A stretch of 64,000 bases of DNA, from assembly GCA_032207245.1 (NCBI GenBank), contig CM063500.1:35103618-35167617 (forward strand), written 5' to 3'. Each line of letters starts with the position of its first letter. The stretch's first letter is position 1. A program made the translations under genes and the position numbers. The notes beneath the pieces are model-generated. The model was given only the letters and a program-made list of their open reading frames with translations. It was not told the DNA's origin and ran no database searches. Shown one piece after another: positions 1-12,059 of this stretch. Source of the stretch: Pardosa pseudoannulata (taxonomy: Eukaryota > Arthropoda > Arachnida > Araneae > Lycosidae).

Positions 1-3000
1 TCAGAAAATTTATAACTACAGTATTAAGAAATATTTTTTAGAAAATATAAATTACGAAATACGGGATAACATAACAGTATTCAGATTTGAATTACCAAAT
101 TCCCTAATATTCAGGACGATTTTAGGATAGACTCTTTAATCGATTTAAACGCCTGCAGTAAATGAAATAAAACATCAAGCATTTTTGTCTTTTAATTTGT
201 TTTGTCCAAGACAAAAAACACAGCTTTAACGATTTAAGATTCATTATTAAGTTCTCCAAGTAATACGCTAATCAATTTATACATCTCTTCTTTAAATCAT
301 CTTCTAGATCAATATTCTATATCGCTCCTTTCTTTTTTAGACTCTTTTACGCGATGAAAATATACATATAAGTGAATAATGTTTCAACTAATTTATTGAC
401 TCGAATATTTGATGCAATTAAAACGCACACCACATTTATTTATTTCTGAAACAATAATTACAAATTAAAATAATTTCTTTGACACTTTAAATGAATTTTA
501 AATACTGATAATTTTTTACATAACCCTTATACACCATGCTAATTTACGCAACAATTAACTTCAAGTAGTTACAGATTTATTGTGTCAACTGAAAAATAAT
601 TTTTACGATCTCTAGAGGAAGAATTTATAAAATAACATGGATTGCATACATATTAATTTCCTGGTAATATATTCTTTTAAAAATATATTGATAAAGACAT
701 ATTTTTTTTACATAACTAAAGCCATTTTATTTTTCTCACGTATAATTCTAAAGCATCCAAATAAATATTTTTGATTTCATTTTCTAGATACAACTAAATA
801 AACCTTCTTTCTTCTAGTTGTCAGCAACAAGGACGGATCATATTACGTTTCAAGCATATCTGTTTTTACTGAAGAATGATCAAAAATTTTTAAAAGTTCT
901 AAAATCTTTTCTTGCGTATATGTTTTACTTTGGTTTACATAAAATTTAAGTTGTTTCAGTATCCATAAATTTACTATTAATTTAAAAACATAGGCAAGTA
1001 TATCCAAACTGATACGTGATACTAGAATGAAAATGTTTGATTATATACTGGGAAAATATTTCAAAACAGTAATATAGAATTTTTATTTCATTATTTTGCA
1101 AGATTTGGTGAATTTTTTTTGAAATTTACAATTCAGTCAGGAGTAAAATAGAATTTTATTACATTTTGGAAATACGTGTACTTTGAATTACACTTATTTT
1201 GACCTATTTACTTCAGGGACAAATGGTATTTTCATATTAGACGTAAGAGCTTTCTTGTCTGCAATATAACTATACAATATATTGAATAGGGAACAACTTT
1301 TGTCGGCAATATAACTATACAATATTTTGCATATGCAACAATATGTGTGTGTAATATAACTATACTTTTTTATTTTTAAACAATTTCAATTTTCTCAAGT
1401 TGTTATCAAATATATTGCACATGTAAGCGGTTAATCTACAATAATAGTGAATTATAACATTTTGTTTTACTACCAATTTTAAAATACCCCACGCTATTAT
1501 TCTAGTTCTTTTAGAAAACATGTAACTATATTCTTAAGAAATATTATTAAGTTGATATAAATAATGAAATATTTTATAACATAAATGTATTCTTATTGGA
1601 ATTACCAAATTCTCTCCTGTTGAGAACAGTTTTAGGATAAACTCCTTAGTCGATTGAATAGCCTGCGGCAAATGAAATAAAAGATCAAGCATTTTCGTCT
1701 TTTAATTTGTTTTGTCTAAGACAGAAAACCCAGCTTTAACGATTTGAGATTCATTATTAAGTTCTCTGTGAAAGACTCTAATCAATTTTTACATAGCTTC
1801 TTTAAATCATCTTCTAAATCAATATTCTATATCGCTCCTTTATTTTTCAGATTATTTTTATGCTATGCAATTATACATACTCGTGAATAATTTTTCAGAT
1901 AATTTAATGACTGGAAGCTTCAATGCAATTAAAACGCACACCACGCTTATGTCTGGAACAATAGTTACTAATTAAAATTATTTCTCTGACACTTTAAATG
2001 AATTCTAAATAATGATAATTTTTTAGATCATTCTTATATTCCATTCTAATTTACGAAACACTTCACTTCAACTAGTTGCAGATTTATTGTGTCAACTAAA
2101 ATTTACCTTTTTTCATTCTCAAGAGGAAGAATTTATAAAATAACATTGATTGCATAGATATTAATTTCCTGGTAATATTTTCTTTTAAAATGTATTGATA
2201 AAGACATTTGTTTTACACAACTGAAGACATTTTGTTTTTGTCACGATTAATAACTTTGAATCACCAAAATAAATTTGTTTTATGTTCATTTTCTAGATAC
2301 AACTAAATAAACATTTTTTCATCTAGTTGGAAGTAAAATCATGTTATGTAACAAGCATATCTGTTTTTACTGAAGAATGATTAAAATTTTAGAAAAGTTC
2401 TAAAAATATTTTCATGGGTATATGTTTTACTTTGGATTATATAAAATTTATTTTCTTTCAGTATCCATAAATTTATTATTAATTTAAAAACATAGCCAAG
2501 TATATCCAAACTGATACGTGATACTAGAATGAAAATGTTTGATTATATAATAGGGAAATATTTCAAAGCAATAATATAGAATTGTTATTATTTTACAAGA
2601 TTTAGTGAATTTCTTTGAAATTTACAATTCAGTCAGAAGTACAATCGAATTTCATTACATTTTGGAAATACGTTTACTTTGAATTACAATTATTTTCACT
2701 TATTTACTTCAGGGACAAATGGTATTTTGGTATTAGATGCAATAAATTTTGTGTCTGCAATATAACTATAAATTTTATTTTCATATGCAACATTTTGTGT
2801 TTGCAATATATATATACTTTTAAATTGAAATAAAATTCCAATTTTCTCAAGTTTTTCTCAAATATATTACATGTAAAAGGGGTTAAACTACAAAAATAAT
2901 GAAATATACCATTTTGTAAACTTAAATCGACTGAAATGAAAATACCCCCACTCTAATATTCTAGATCTTTTAGAAAACTTATAACTAGAGTATTAATAAA

Positions 3001-3780
3001 TATTCTTTTAGAAAATATAAAATATGAAGTACTTTATAATATAACAGTATTATCACTTGAATTACCAAATTTCCTCCTGTTGCGAATGATTTTAGGATAA
3101 ACTCTTTAGTAGATCTAAGAGCTTGCAGCAAATGAAATAAAAGATCTAGCATTTTCGTCTTTTAATTTGTTTTCTCCAAGAATGAAAACACAGCTTTAAC
3201 GATTTAAGATTCATTATTAAGTTCTCCGTGAAAGAATCTAATCAATTTTTACATAGCTTCTTTAAATCAACTTCTAAATCAATAATTTATATTTCTTTTT
3301 CAGGATTCTTTTTACGCGATGAATTTATACATACTCGTGAATAATTTTTCAGATAATTCAATGATTCGAAGATTTGATGCAATTAAAACGCACACTACGT
3401 TTATGTCTGGAACTATAGTTACTAATTAAAATTATTTCTGTGACCCTTTAAATGAATTCTAAATAATGATAATTTTTTAGATCACCCCTATATTTCATTC
3501 TAATTTACGAAACACTTCACTTCAACTAGTTGCAGATTTATTGTGTCAAATAAACTTTATCTTTTTTTTATTCTCAATAGGAAGAATTTATAAAATAACA
3601 TGTTTTGCATACGTATTAATTTCCTGGTATTATATTCTTTTACAATTATATTGATAAAAACATATGTTTTATATAACTGAAGCCCTTTTATTTTTGTCAC
3701 AATTATATAATTTTGATTCACCAAAATAAATTTGTTTTGAGTTCATTTTCTAGATAAAATAAATAAACCTTCTTTTTTGT

Positions 3781-4028
3781 AGTTGGCAGCAACAAGGACG
3801 AATCATAGTATGTATCAAGCATATTTGCTTTTACTGATGAATAGTTGGCAGCAACAAGGACGAATCATAGTATGTATCAAGCATATTTGCTTTTACTGAT
3901 GAATAGTTGGCAGCAACAAGGACGAATCATAGTATGTATCAAGCATATTTGCTTTTACTGATGAATAGTTGGCAGCAACAAGGACGAATCATAGTATGTA
4001 TCAAGCATATTTGCTTTTACTGATGAAT
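3781..4028. repeat. 62-bp direct repeat, four copies
   Basis: A 62-bp block starting AGTTGGCAGCAACAAGGACG begins at 3781, 3843, 3905 and 3967. The four copies look identical, whereas the large units around them differ at many positions, so this amplification is recent. The other large units hold a single version of the same block (for example near 820 and 5665). Confidence 0.9.
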
Positions 4029-4499
4029 AGTTGAATTTTTTTAAAAGTTCAAAAAATCGTTTCTTGTGTATATGTTTTAATTTCCTTTACATAAATTTTA
4101 ATTTTATTCAGTATCCATAAATTTACTAATAATTTCAAAACATAGGCAAGTATCTCCAAACTGATACGTGATACTAGAATGGTAACATTTGATTATATAC
4201 TGGAGAAATATTTCAAACCAATAATATAGAATTATTATTTTATTATTTTGAAAGATATAGTTAATTTGTTTGAAATTTGCAGTTCATTCAGGAGTAAAAT
4301 GGGACTTTATTACATTTTGGTATAATGAGTTCTTTGAATTACAGTTATTTTGACCAATTTACTTCAGGGACAAATTGTATTTTGGTATTAGACCTAATAA
4401 TTCTTGTGTCTACAATATAACTATACTTTTTTTATTTGAAAAAACTTCCAATTTTTTCTAGTTTTTCTCACTTGTATTGCACATGCAAATGGTTATGCT

Positions 4500-4865
4500 A
4501 CAAATATAGTGAATTATACCATTTTGTAATTTTAAATTTGCTGAAATGAAACTAGCCCCACGCTATTATTCTAGTTATCTTAAAAAAACTTATAATTAGA
4601 GTATTAAGAAATATTATTTTAGAAAATATAAATTATGAAATACTTTATAACATAACAGTATTCTCACTCGAATAAGTGAATTATACCATTTTGTAATTTT
4701 AAATTTGCTGAAATGAAACTAGCCCCACGCTATTATTCTAGTTATCTTAAAAAAACTTATAATCGAATAAGTGGAATATATACCATTTTACTAACTTTAA
4801 ATTTGCTGAAATGAAACTAGCCCCACGCTATTATTCTAGTTATCTTAAAAAAACTTATAATTAGA
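4500..4865. repeat. Local triplication of a roughly 100-bp block
   Basis: A block with the core GAAACTAGCCCCACGCTATT and the following AAAAAAACTTATAA appears three times in succession at about 4546, 4714 and 4813. The single-copy form is seen in the neighbouring units near 1487 and 2946. It accounts for most of the extra length of this unit. Confidence 0.75.
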
Positions 4866-6099
4866 GTATTAAGAAATATTATTTTAGAAAATATAAATTA
4901 TGAAATACTTTATAACATAACAGTATTCTCACTCGAATAACCAAATTTCCCGATGTTGAGAATAATTTTAGGATAGACTATTTAGTCAATTTATTAGCCT
5001 GTGGCAAATGAAATAAAAAATCAGTCATTTTCATCTTTTAATTTGTTTTCCACAAGACAGAAAACCCAGTTTTAACGATTTGAGATTCATTTGTAAGTTC
5101 TCCGTGAAAGACTATTATCCAACTTTACATAACTCTTAAATTATTGAGTCTAAATATATATTCGATATTGCTAATATCTTTTTCAGATTCTATTTATCCG
5201 ATTAAATTATACATACTCGTGAATAATTTTTCAGATATTTTAATGACTCGAAGCTTTGATGCAATTAAAACACACACCACGTTTATGTCTAGAAAGATAG
5301 TTACTAATTAAAATTATTTCTCTAACACTTTAGTGAATTCTAAATAATGATAATTTTTTTAGTATCACCCTTAAACTCCATTCTAATTTACGAAGGACTT
5401 CACTTCAACTAGTTGCAGATTTATTGTGTCAACTAAAAGTTACTTTTTACATTCTCAAGAGGAAGAATTTATAAAATAACATGTTTTGCATACATATTAA
5501 TTTCCTGGCAATATATTCTTTTAATAATGTTTTGATAAAGACATATGTTTTACATAACTGAAGCCATTTTATTTTTGTCACGATTTAGTAATTTTGAATC
5601 ACCCAAATAAATTTGTTTTGAGTTCATTTTCTAGATAAAACTAAATAAGCCTTCTTTCTTCTAGTTGCAGCAACAAGCACGGATCGTATTATGTATCAAG
5701 CATATCTGCTTTTATTGAAGAATGGTAAAACTTTTTTAAAAGTTCAAAAAATCTTTTCTTGTGCTTTTCTTGTTTTACTTTGGTTTACATACAATGCATT
5801 TTGTTTCAGTATCCATAACTTTACTAAAAATTTAAAAACATAGGCATGTATTTCCAAACTGATACGTGATACTAGAATCATAACATTCGAATTTCTTTAG
5901 AGGGGAAATATTTGAATGCAATAAAATATAGAGTTGTTCGGAAAGCAATTTCGTTTTTTCCCGACAGAGGATTTAATTGTATTTTTTTTTGCCCAACTTC
6001 ACATTTAAGCCGTATAATTTTGATATGCTTTGAGAGCTCATATAGCAAGGCTTGTGTGTGAAACATTCCAATTAATTCTACGGAGTAGATTTTGGTTGG

Positions 6100-6525
6100 T
6101 GCCCTTTTAAATATGGAGTACGATAAGCAGCGTTTTCGACATGTCTTACTGTTTTACTACAGAAAAGGTAAAAATGCTGTTCAATCCAGAAAGAAATTGA
6201 CCTATGTGTATGGAGAAGGTGTGTTGACAGTACGCCAGTGCCAGAACTGGTTTTCTATATTTCGATCCGGCAATTTTGATGTCGAAGGTACACCACGTTA
6301 AGGAAGGTCGGTTGCCCTTTTAAATATGGAGTACGATAAGCAGCGTTTTCGACATGTCTTACTGTTTTACTACAGAAAGGGTATAAATGCTGTTCAAGCC
6401 AGAAAGAAATTGACCTATGTGTATGGAGAAGGTGTGTTGACAGTACGCCAGTGCCAGAACTGGTTCTCTAAATTTCGATCCGGCAATTTTGATGTCGAAG
6501 GTACACCACGTTAAGGAAGGTCGGT
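6100..6525 (+). repeat. 213-bp tandem duplication of the mariner HTH exon
   Basis: The segment beginning GCCCTTTTAAATATGGAGTA occurs at about 6101 and again at about 6314, and its ATG is found at 6113 and 6326, a period of 213 bp (71 codons). Both copies end with the same in-frame TAA followed by GGAAGGTCGGTTG, which suggests that the stop existed before the duplication. The copies differ at only a few sites. Confidence 0.9.
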
Positions 6526-6559
6526 TGAAGCTGATAAAGACACGATAAAGACATTAATT

Positions 6560-9181
6560 CAGTGTTTCTCAACCTTTTAGTATTCACGGCCCAATTTTCA
6601 ATCATAATTTTCATCGCGCCCCCCTCCCCACCGCGTACAATAAAATGTATACAATAATAATGTATTTTGAGCATTATGGCGCTAAACCTGCACTACAACC
6701 TTAATTTTAAACTTTGCAAATTACCAAGAATACGGAAATTTATTGACATTTTGCAACACTGATACTCAGCATTGAAAAAACAATAATCCTATGCCTTTTT
6801 ATTGCTCTTGCGTCCCGCCATGTCGGGCATTCTCACGGTTTCGCGAGAAGTTTCGATTTGTCTGGAATTTGTCTGGTCAGCTTAAAAGTTAAGTTAGGAG
6901 CGTGCGCAGATGTGAACAAATGTTTTCTCATAGGGAGAAGGAGAAAGTTCTATGACGCCAATTTCAATTCCAGACAATCTCATTCGAGTCGATCCTTCTT
7001 ATCGCTATTGAATCTATTCTTAATGTGTATGTTATATATATTTTCGTGTAATTGCAATTCACGGTATTAAATATTCACGGCAGCAGACTTATGCAGAATC
7101 ATGGATAAATTTTTAAGCGGGCGTAAGCGAGCATTAGACGATAGACAAGCATCAACAAGTACACAGACGAGCGTGGTTCCGAAAATAAAATCAAGAAAAT
7201 ATTCTCAAGAATACTTAAATTTTGGGTTCACTAGTACTGAAGTAAATGAAGAAGAAAGGCCCCTGTGTATCATTTGCTCAAAAATGTTGGCGGCAGACAG
7301 CATGAAACCTAATAAACTTAAACGACATTTGGAAACGCTTCATAGTGAGTACGTAAACAAACCCAGAGAATTCTTCGAATTAAAATTAAAATCATATGAA
7401 AAGCAAAAATCATTGTTTAAAAAAACTTTGTCTGTGAATGAAAAAGCTTTAATTGCCTCTTACAAACTTTCATATAAAATAGCCAGATGTAAAAAGCCTC
7501 ACACCATTGGTGAAGAGCTTATTTTGCCAGCCGCAATTGAGATTGTAGAAATTATGTTTGGAGATAATTTTGCAAAACAATTGCAGTCTATACCTGTTTC
7601 AAATGATACTGTTGCCCGTCGAATTGCTGATATAGCTGAAGATGTAGAGTGTCAGCTTTTGTCGAAGTTGCGTGACAAATTGTTTTCAATACAACTCGAT
7701 GAGGCAACAGATAGTAATAAAGATGCTCATTTCATTGCCTATGTTAGATTTTGTGATGATTTGTCAGTAGTAGAAGAATTACTTTTCTGCAAACCAATAG
7801 AACTCAAAGCAACAGCACTCGCATTATTTGCTATCTTAAATGATTTTATGAACGAGGCAAACATAGAATGGAAAAATTGCGTCGGAATATGCACCGATGG
7901 TGCTCGTTCTATGTCCGGAAGATTCCAAAGTATTCAAGCACTTGTGAAACAAAAATCGCCACAGTGCGTCTGGACACATTGCATGATCCACAGAGAAGCT
8001 TTGGCTTCCAAAGAAATGAGTCCTGGTTTGAATATTGTGTTAACTACGGTTGTAACCGTAGTAAATTATATAAAAATGAGACCCCTGAAATCAAGAATCT
8101 TTTCCGCACTTTGTAAAGACATGGGTGCAGTACATTCAGCGTTACTATTTTATTGCGAGGCAAGATGGTTATCACGAGGGAAATTTTTGCAACGTGTTTA
8201 TGAATTAAAAGAAGAAATCGCCGTTTTCCTAGAAGAGGAAAACAGACCGGAAGCTGAGAATTTTCGCGATAGTTTATTTGTGATGAAATTGAGCTACATG
8301 GTCGACATATTCGAGAAATTAAATAACTTGAATCTTCATCTGCAAGGAGCAAATACACATATATTGGATACGAGTGATAAAGTTAATGCTTTTTGTAGGA
8401 AATTGGAATTGTGGAGCAGAAATTTAAAGCAAGAAAACTTAACAATGTTTGCAAATTTGAATGATTGTATTAAAACTTACAAGGCTGAAGAACAACATGT
8501 AAAAGTTGTTTTTGCAACCATTGAAAATCATTTAGCAATGCTAGCAAAGAATTTTAAAAAGTACTTTCTTGCTGACGACAAACTGATATCAAGTTACAAG
8601 TGGGTGAGGGATCCATTTCAAAATACTCCCGAAGGACTCTCAATTGAAGAGGAAGAAACCTTCATAGACTTCACGGCAAGCGGCGAAACCAAAAGACAAT
8701 TTAGTAATAAATCACTCTTTGAATTTTGGGCAGGAGTGGATGATGAGTTTTCTGCACTAAAAACAAGGGCATTTCGCATTCTACTACCATTTTCAACATC
8801 TTACCTTTGTGAAACTGGATTTTCTGCGGTGGCTTCTTTGAAGACAAAATATAGATCTCAGCTAAATATAGAAAAAGAACTGAGAGTGTCTATTTCTAAT
8901 ATTAAACCCTCCTTCGAAAAACTTTGCTCTGAAAGACAGGCCCAAGGAAGTCACTAATAATTATTAAATTTGTTTTTAATTTAGTAAGTTGTTTTAATTT
9001 AATAAGTTAATTATTAAATATGTCGAAATGTATTTTGTTTTGTATGTGTGTGTGTGTTCTTTCCTTTCAGTCACTTAATCAATTTTTTTAAATAACATTT
9101 TCTCTTGGATATGCTCGCGCCCCCCCATTAGTGTGCTCGCGCCCCCCTAGGGGGGCGCGCCCCACAGGTTGAGAATCACTG
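6560..9181 (+). mobile_element. Complete hAT transposon with perfect 8-bp duplication
   Basis: The element starts CAGTGTTTCTCAACC at 6560 and ends with the inverse of CAGTGATTCTCAACC at 9181, a terminal inverted repeat with one mismatch over 15 bases. It is flanked by identical 8-bp copies of CATTAATT at 6552-6559 and 9182-9189; 8-bp target duplications are the hallmark of hAT elements. Subterminal regions are strikingly C-rich (6614-6634; 9117-9165), in contrast to the AT-rich surroundings. A single long ORF (7101-8957) encodes the transposase. The element lies inside an already broken mariner. Termini of this form are typical of the Charlie/Buster-like hAT group whose transposases resemble vertebrate ZBED5 and related proteins. 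Confidence 0.95.
7101..8957 (+). CDS. hAT transposase, BED zinc finger, ZBED5-like, intact
   Basis: This 618-residue ORF has no stop or frameshift and is the only long non-repetitive ORF of the window. A BED-type zinc finger lies at residues about 40-85, with Cys56, Cys59, His76 and His81 as likely ligands (CxxC, 16 residues, HxxxxH). The RNase-H-like catalytic core follows. Asp200 in the motif QLDEATDS and Asp266 in CTDGARSM fit the first two acidic residues, and CMIH (294-297) fits the conserved CxxH motif. The C-terminal hAT dimerisation region, residues about 545-610, contains SLFEFWAG and LCETGFSAVASLKTKYRSQL; Glu571 is the likely third acidic residue. The protein should cut and paste the element from its inverted repeats in the nucleus. 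The first ATG lies before the BED finger and gives a full-length family size. Alternatively it could be expressed as a domesticated gene, but its position inside complete termini argues for a mobile copy. Confidence 0.93.
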   Translation: MDKFLSGRKRALDDRQASTSTQTSVVPKIKSRKYSQEYLNFGFTSTEVNEEERPLCIICSKMLAADSMKPNKLKRHLETLHSEYVNKPREFFELKLKSYEKQKSLFKKTLSVNEKALIASYKLSYKIARCKKPHTIGEELILPAAIEIVEIMFGDNFAKQLQSIPVSNDTVARRIADIAEDVECQLLSKLRDKLFSIQLDEATDSNKDAHFIAYVRFCDDLSVVEELLFCKPIELKATALALFAILNDFMNEANIEWKNCVGICTDGARSMSGRFQSIQALVKQKSPQCVWTHCMIHREALASKEMSPGLNIVLTTVVTVVNYIKMRPLKSRIFSALCKDMGAVHSALLFYCEARWLSRGKFLQRVYELKEEIAVFLEEENRPEAENFRDSLFVMKLSYMVDIFEKLNNLNLHLQGANTHILDTSDKVNAFCRKLELWSRNLKQENLTMFANLNDCIKTYKAEEQHVKVVFATIENHLAMLAKNFKKYFLADDKLISSYKWVRDPFQNTPEGLSIEEEETFIDFTASGETKRQFSNKSLFEFWAGVDDEFSALKTRAFRILLPFSTSYLCETGFSAVASLKTKYRSQLNIEKELRVSISNIKPSFEKLCSERQAQGSH

Positions 9182-9945
9182 CATTAATTGATGCGAACCG
9201 GTGAATAACAACACGTGAGATCGGATTGAGGTTAAATCTATCAAATTCAACAGTTTATGACCACTTGAAACGCCTGGGATTATCCTCGAAGATCGATGTA
9301 TGGGTTCCCCATGTAATCACAGAGAGAATCTATGTCGTCGCATTTCTATTCATTTAAATAAGAAAATGATTCATTTTAAGCTCGTTTTATACGCAAATTT
9401 TGTATACAACACGTAAATGCAAAGATCATGAAAAATTGATGTCTCAAAAAATTAAATATTTACAAAAAATGATGCTGTCTGTTTCGTGGGATTTTAGGAA
9501 TCGTTTTTTTTTTTGCTTTTATAACACAACTTAATTCGGAATTACTGTCATCACTACAATGAAATGCATTCAACAGAAAAGGTCAGAATAAATAACATTG
9601 AACTTTAGTGTACCAAGACAACAGACCTCACACATTTGGTATCGCTAAATTTTTGCTTGAATTACAATGTCAAAATATTCTCTATGGAATATTATTATTT
9701 GTTTGTCATAAATTTTTTATACTGTAAAATTCACCTCAAATGAGGATAAAAAATCAATATTTTTTTTTTAAAGACCAAAAATTTATTAGAGTGGAATTAT
9801 GCTACTACCAGAAAGAGGGCAAAAGGTGTTGAACCAAAACGGCCAATATATAATTAAATAATTTGTTTATTATACGAAAACTGTCTTTCATTTCCACACA
9901 CTCACACAGAAAAAAATACGAAATTATTTTCCGAACAACCCAATA

Positions 9946-10138
9946 GAAAATATATTGTATTATTTTGTAAGATTTAGTTCCTTTATTTGAAATTTAAAAC
10001 TCCGTCACGAATGAAATCTAATTTTATTACAATTTGGAAAAGCGTGTACTTTAAGTTACAGTTATTTTGACGTATTTAGTTCAGTGACAAATGACATTTT
10101 CTGTATTAGATGTAATAATTTTCGTGTCTGCAATAGAC
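9946..10138. repeat. Continuation of the fourth 1.5-kb satellite unit
   Basis: From 9946 the sequence (TTTTGTAAGATTTAGT, later ACTTCAG-like TTAGTTCAGTGACAAATG) matches the part of the large tandem unit seen near 1090-1260 and 2590-2760. It therefore continues the unit broken at 5930 by the mariner. Similarity fades near 10138, after GTGTCTGCAATA. Confidence 0.8.
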
Positions 10139-10213
10139 CTATCATACCAAATATCTCCTTTATATTTCCAAAAATATCTCAGAATGGTATATATAATTTA
10201 AGATTCTCGGGTA

Positions 10214-10986
10214 TCCCCTATATAATAGTAACAAAAGTTATCTGTCCATTTAATAATTTTTATTATTATGAATAGATATCCATATTATTTTGAAAAGTTC
10301 TAATAAATCTAGTAATTTTTTTTTTCTTAAATAGATCGATTCTAAAATAATTTATAAATATGTTATATACAGCAAAAAATACTGTCGTTTAAAGAGTTCG
10401 ATATTACTTATTTTTAGAGAGTTCAATTTATTTTAGTATTTTTTGTTAAGAGCAGGCAATGAATTTATCATTTATCACATAATAAATAGGTAAAAATAAT
10501 ATTTTTTTCTTGTGTTATAACGTCATTTTTATATCTGTTTAAACATTTCTTATTTTTAAATCGTTTAAATATTTGCATTATTTTTTTAAATTTTATCAAT
10601 ATTAGATATTACGTATATAATTTTCTTTTATATTTCGCTAATAATAGACTAGGTATATGTATAATTTTAAATTAATCATCGATTATTATTTGTTAAATTT
10701 TATCACCGCTATTAACATAAGTTCTATCTCGTAAATGATAGTTTCATTTATTCTATTACTGTGGCAAAAAATTGGAAAGAACTTAACAATAATTTTGACT
10801 TAGTTAAAAAAAACTTTGAACTTTCTTTCTAAATATAACTGATTCCATATCTTTAAAGTATGAATAAAAAATTATAGCGTGTACGATAATTTGAAAACAA
10901 TTTTTTTAACCTGTTTATAGGGTACTTTACAATTCTGGAAAATTAAAAAATTTACTGATTCCGTCATATGACGGGCTATATGCTAA
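10214..10986 (+). mobile_element. Helitron-like non-autonomous element, copy 1
   Basis: The 5' end reads A|TCCCCTATATAATAG and the 3' end reads CCGTCATATGACGGGCTATATGCTAA|T. The 3' end has a 14-bp palindrome (CCGTCATATGACGG) a few bases before CTAA, and the element is flanked by A and T with no target duplication. A TC start, a CTRR end, a hairpin close to the 3' end and insertion between A and T are the known signature of Helitrons. There is no coding capacity in the 773 bp. The same termini recur at 16121-17014 and 21211-21909, so the ends are defined by comparison as well. Confidence 0.7.
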
Positions 10987-11086
10987 TACACATATTATCG
11001 TTTAAATAAAGTTTTAAAAAATTAAAAAAAAATCAGCTAATCTATCAATATTTACATTACAAACTAATAAAATTAACATTGGAGAA

Positions 11087-11595
11087 AATTTTTAGATTAA
11101 TATTAAAGGTAAAATTCTGGCCATGGAAAATTAATTAAATTTTACTTCTGTAAGTGGTATTTTGTCATACAAGAAAAAAAATTATACTTTTAAATCGAAA
11201 ATTTTAACTTACTTACATTATGTGTGTATACACACACACACAATATATATATAATATATATATATATATATTTATATATTTATATATATTATTAAGAATA
11301 AATATAACAAATATATATATATATATATATAAACATAAATATATATATAAATATACATATATGTATAAAAACACAAAAAAAAATATATTAATTATATTAT
11401 ATATATATATATATCTATACATATACATATATGTTATACACAAAAATAAAAAATATATATATATTAAAATACAATATAATAGATACACTATATATATACA
11501 TATATACATTATATATAATATATATTATATATATTTTTTTTTTTAATATATATACATATATTATATACTATATATATATATATATTAATATAATA

Positions 11596-11626
<31 letters not shown>

Positions 11627-11678
11627 TTACATGATATTATAATATATATATATACTGATATTTTATAATATATATATA

Positions 11679-11758
<80 letters not shown>

Positions 11759-11966
11759 TATATAAATGTTTTCTATTTATTATAAAATATTTTATGAACA
11801 TAGAAAACTGAAAACTAACAATGGATATAATTTTTAAATTAATGGTAAATATAATTTTCTGACCATGGAAAATGAAAGAAATTTTACTTCTAAAAAAGCT
11901 ACTTGTTCATACAAGAAAAAATAAATTATACTTTTAAAGAAAAATTATAACTTACATTAAAAGTTG
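11087..11966. repeat. Direct duplication flanking a TA-rich tract
   Basis: Two related blocks of about 135 bp, each containing a CCATGGAAAATKAAWKAAATTTTACTTCT-like core (about 11087-11221 and about 11829-11966), lie on either side of the TA-rich tract. A weaker third piece with GACCATGGAAGACTGAAAA lies at 11991. The arrangement suggests a tandem unit of about 740 bp that includes the microsatellite. Confidence 0.65.
11216..11763. repeat. Degenerate TA-rich microsatellite tract
   Basis: About 550 bp of mixed TA, TATAAA and CA/TG dinucleotide sequence. The open frames in it on both strands consist only of Ile/Tyr-rich repeat translation and are not genes. Confidence 0.95.
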
Positions 11967-12059
11967 CATGTTTCTTAATAAATAATATTTATGACCATGG
12001 AAGACTGAAAATAAGGATGTCTTTGGAGACTTTTGTTGCATTTAAAATGTATCTCCATC

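Larger units (their letters stand above)
1..5928. repeat. Tandem array of about 1.5-kb units (four units)
   Basis: Four diverged copies of one AT-rich unit lie head to tail. An anchor reading GATACGTGATACTAGAAT begins at 1011, 2513, 4163 and 5871, giving spacings of 1502, 1650 and 1708 bp. The two longer spacings are explained by local duplications inside units 3 and 4 (a 62-bp repeat at 3781-4028 and a roughly 100-bp duplication at 4674-4860). No frame stays open, so this looks like non-coding satellite-type DNA. The fourth unit is interrupted by a mariner at 5931 and resumes at 9946. Confidence 0.85.
6113..9861 (+). pseudogene. Mariner (SETMAR-like) transposase pseudogene, split
   Basis: The N-terminal helix-turn-helix region of a mariner transposase can be read from the ATG at 6113 (MEYDKQRFRHVLLFYYRKG, then VRQCQNWFSKFRSGNF). 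It is followed by a tandem second copy from 6326. Both copies stop at TAA directly after GTPR. The same frame continues as GRSVEADKDTIKTLI up to the hAT insertion. After the hAT it resumes (9182 onward) as ITTREIGLRLNLSNSTVYDH, the second DNA-binding helix region. Much further on, frame-shifted traces of the catalytic half are visible, and the C-terminus LLPERGQKVLNQNGQYIIK ends at the TAA at 9859-9861. Stops and frameshifts exclude activity. The HTH-plus-DDD architecture is known for the family; the assignment here is by eye. Confidence 0.85.
5931..9943 (+). mobile_element. Mariner element, interrupted by an hAT element
   Basis: The left end (5931, GTTGTTCGGAAAGCAATTTC) and the right end (inverse complement GTTGTTCGGAAAATAATTTC, ending 9943) are inverted repeats. 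TA dinucleotides at 5929-5930 and 9944-9945 flank the element, as expected for a mariner. Sequence to the left of 5930 and right of 9944 belongs to the same satellite unit, so the empty site can be reconstructed by comparison with the unit near 2575. The mariner itself is about 1.4 kb; the remaining 2.6 kb is a later hAT insertion at 6560-9181. The transposase is dead. The left terminus seems to lack two bases relative to the right. Confidence 0.9.

Noticed and set aside
3781..4028. CRISPR-like regular repeat
   Set aside because: 62-bp units abut each other; no unique spacers.
7868..8358. Frames of 82 and 104 residues overlapping the hAT transposase
   Set aside because: Alternative-frame and opposite-strand shadows of the real 618-residue ORF.
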